Made by a program: the position numbers and the translations under genes. The notes under the pieces are model-generated. The model was not told the DNA's origin and made no database searches. It was given only the letters and a program-made list of their open reading frames with translations. Below are positions 62,200 through 64,000 of a stretch of DNA of 64,000 bases, piece by piece (positions within the stretch are counted from its first letter, which is position 1; the number at the start of each line of letters is the position of its first letter). This DNA comes from Cypionkella sp. (GTDB lineage: Bacteria; Pseudomonadota; Alphaproteobacteria; Rhodobacterales; Rhodobacteraceae), in contig NZ_JAQGKQ010000083.1 in assembly GCF_028290025.1 (NCBI RefSeq), positions 1-64,000 on the forward strand, given 5' to 3'.

Positions 62200-63891
62200 A
62201 TGCATAAAGATGCCCGCCTGCAAAGTTTGACCGAAAACGGCGTCGATGTGCTGATCATTGGTGCTGGCATCAACGGCGCTGGCCTGTTCCGCGACCTTGC
62301 CGAACAGGGGCTGCGGGTGCTGATTGTCGAGAAGGGTGATTTCGGCGGCGGCACCTCGGCGGCCCCGTCGCGGATGATACACGGCGGCTTGAAATACCTT
62401 GAAACCGGCGAGTTTCGACTGGTGGCGCAATCGACGTTAGAGCGCAATCTGCTGCTGCGCAACGCACCCCACGCCGTGACACCTTTGCCAACGGTGATCC
62501 CGATTTTCTCTTGGACCAAAGGGATTTGGGCGGCATTGCGCACCCTGTTCGGCTCTACCACCGCCGCGCGCAGTCGTGGCGCGTTGCTGTTGAAAATCGG
62601 TTTCACGATCTACGATTATTACGGCAGCCGCGCAAATGTCATGCCGCGCCACAGGATGAAATCCCGCGCCAAGACCCTTACCGAGTTTCCGCAAATGACG
62701 CCGCGCATTGTCGCGTCGGGCCTCTATTACGACGCAAAAATCTCGGGGCCAGAACGTCTGGTTTGGGAATTGCTCGCTGATGGGATGGCCGTAAACGCCA
62801 ATGCTTTGGCGCTGAACTACACCCATCCTGCCGCCCATAACGGCGGTGAAATCAGCTTCACCTGCGAGGATGGCAGCAGTTTCACCACCGAACCCAAGCT
62901 CGTCATCAACGCCGCTGGCCCGTGGATCGACCACGTAAATGCCATTTTGGGCGCGCGAACCAAGCTGATCGGCGGCACCAAAGGCTCGCATATCCTGCTC
63001 GACCACCCCGAACTTTTAGCGATGCTGAACGGCCAGATGATCTACTTTGAGGCCGACGATGGCCGCATCTTGCTGGTCTATGACTACCTCGGCAAAGCCT
63101 TGGTCGGCTCCACCGATATCAAAGCCACCGACCCCGAAAACGTCCGCTGTGAGGATGACGAGATCGCTTATTTCCTGACCAGTCTGCGCGCTCTGCTGCC
63201 CGGTTTGAGCTTCGATGCCAGTCATATCATCTACGCCTATTCCGGCATCCGCCCGCTGCCCGCCTCGGATGCAGCCACCCCCGGTCTGATCAGCCGCGAC
63301 CATTCCGCGCCAGTTTTGGAGCCCACAGGCCAGCGCCCTTACGCGATTATTTCGATGGTCGGCGGAAAGTGGACGACGTTCCGAGGGTTTGCCGAAGAAG
63401 TCGCCGACACCTGCTTGAGCCGTCTGAACTCCACCCGCCAGATCAGCACGCGCAATCTTGGGATTGGTGGCGGCAAGCGCTATCCCACTGATGATACAGC
63501 AAAATCGAGTCAGATCGCCAGCGCCGCCGTAGCCGGTGGCTTAACCCTCACCCGCGCGGCAGAACTTTTCGCCCGCTACGGCACCAGCTTGAACAGTTTC
63601 TCCGCCCACAGATCAGCCCACAGTGACACTGATCGCCTGCCCAATGCCAAAGCCTACAGCCTCGCTGAAATTGACTGGCTCGCCCGCAATGAATCGGTCG
63701 AACACCTTGCCGATCTGGTGCTGCGCCGCACAACGCTGGCAATCACCGGTGCTGTCAACGCCGCCGATCTGGAGCGGATAGCCGATGTGGTGGCCGAGGC
63801 GAAAGGTTGGATACCCGAGCGGCGCGCGGCGGAGTTAATCAGCCTCACCCATCATTTGCGAGAGACAAATCGGCAAGACCTGACCCGATGA
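62200..63891 (+). CDS. FAD-dependent polyol-phosphate dehydrogenase (GlpD family)
   Basis: 563 residues. The FAD motif GAGINGAG is at 21-28, followed by GGTSAAPSRMIHGGLKYLE, the GlpD-type signature with Ala-Ala-Pro in place of the Ser-Ser-Arg found in many members. It is longer than the eryB product and only distantly similar to it. Most likely it oxidises the product of the kinase 70 bases upstream. Glycerol 3-phosphate, a pentitol phosphate or erythritol phosphate are possible substrates. The ribosome site is weak. Confidence 0.82.
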   Translation: MHKDARLQSLTENGVDVLIIGAGINGAGLFRDLAEQGLRVLIVEKGDFGGGTSAAPSRMIHGGLKYLETGEFRLVAQSTLERNLLLRNAPHAVTPLPTVIPIFSWTKGIWAALRTLFGSTTAARSRGALLLKIGFTIYDYYGSRANVMPRHRMKSRAKTLTEFPQMTPRIVASGLYYDAKISGPERLVWELLADGMAVNANALALNYTHPAAHNGGEISFTCEDGSSFTTEPKLVINAAGPWIDHVNAILGARTKLIGGTKGSHILLDHPELLAMLNGQMIYFEADDGRILLVYDYLGKALVGSTDIKATDPENVRCEDDEIAYFLTSLRALLPGLSFDASHIIYAYSGIRPLPASDAATPGLISRDHSAPVLEPTGQRPYAIISMVGGKWTTFRGFAEEVADTCLSRLNSTRQISTRNLGIGGGKRYPTDDTAKSSQIASAAVAGGLTLTRAAELFARYGTSLNSFSAHRSAHSDTDRLPNAKAYSLAEIDWLARNESVEHLADLVLRRTTLAITGAVNAADLERIADVVAEAKGWIPERRAAELISLTHHLRETNRQDLTR

Positions 63892-63931
63892 ACCGCTTGC
63901 AATGCGTTCGGTTTGGCTGAACCCTGACCGC

Positions 63932-64000
63932 ATGAGCACATTGCCTGCAAAAATCTTCCTGCGTTTTTATTTCGGAGCCGCAATGATCGGCCCCGGCAAG
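63932..64000 (+). CDS. Partial ModE-like winged-helix regulator
   Basis: The window ends 23 codons into this frame. The residues LPAKIFLRFYFGAAMIGPGK match the start of ModE/LysR-type winged-helix domains, which usually read Lx-x-R-x-x-F-x-x-x-x-x-x-G-P-G-K at this point. The rest of the gene lies beyond the window. Confidence 0.6.
   Translation, partial: MSTLPAKIFLRFYFGAAMIGPGK

Overview
The window is a GC-rich stretch of alphaproteobacterial chromosome, most probably from the Rhodobacteraceae/Roseobacter lineage. The signs are the heterotetrameric sarcosine oxidase operon, a dimethylamine N-demethylase cluster, a ChvE-GguA-GguB-type sugar importer with a GbpR-like LysR regulator, rhizobial-style erythritol genes, and a family of palindromic intergenic repeats ending in GGGATATTTA. 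No rRNA, tRNA, CRISPR array, insertion sequence or phage gene was recognised. Nearly everything is catabolic, organised in compact operons with many ATGA start/stop overlaps.

Region 1 (about 0.2-20 kb) deals with methylated amines and one-carbon units. It holds three small membrane proteins coupled to an APC permease, a second APC permease, a folate-dependent GcvT-like protein, and a three-gene oxidative N-demethylase (DmmA-like zinc protein, flavin/2Fe-2S reductase, DUF3445 haem protein). Divergent XRE-cupin and GlxA/AraC regulators follow, then sarcosine oxidase soxBDAG, an EamA exporter and a DUF1989-GcvT fusion. Together they would strip methyl groups from dimethylamine and sarcosine and pass them to tetrahydrofolate.

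Region 2 (20-22.7 kb) is an accessory patch: a HipA-like kinase gene overlapping a DUF3037 gene, visibly AT-richer than its surroundings, then a ParB-like gene. Region 3 (22.7-25 kb) is a small gluconate/ketogluconate module.

Region 4 (25.2-36.7 kb) imports and oxidises aldoses (L-arabinose, D-galactose or similar): LysR regulator, ChvE-GguAB importer, GguC/AraD1, IlvD/Edd dehydratase, Gfo/Idh sugar dehydrogenase, ketoglutarate-semialdehyde dehydrogenase, and a second FAH-fold (XylX-like) enzyme.

Region 5 (36.7-43.8 kb) reads as a complete oxidative D-apiose pathway: ApsD dehydrogenase, ApnL lactonase, ApnO oxidoisomerase, OiaK kinase and a RuBisCO-like OiaX, with a GntR regulator. A near-identical 18-bp partly palindromic site occurs in both divergent promoter regions of this cluster.

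Region 6 (43.9-63.9 kb) is a tetritol/polyol locus: split DhaK/DhaL, RpiB- and TpiA-like tetrulose-phosphate isomerases with a DeoR regulator, an Fsa-type aldolase, eryA-eryB-eryC-(Fe-alcohol dehydrogenase)-eryD, a DUF2291-EryEFG importer, and a second DeoR / FGGY kinase / FAD polyol-phosphate dehydrogenase set. The right edge cuts into a ModE-like winged-helix gene. Assignments rest on reading the translated sequences and gene context; no database search was run.
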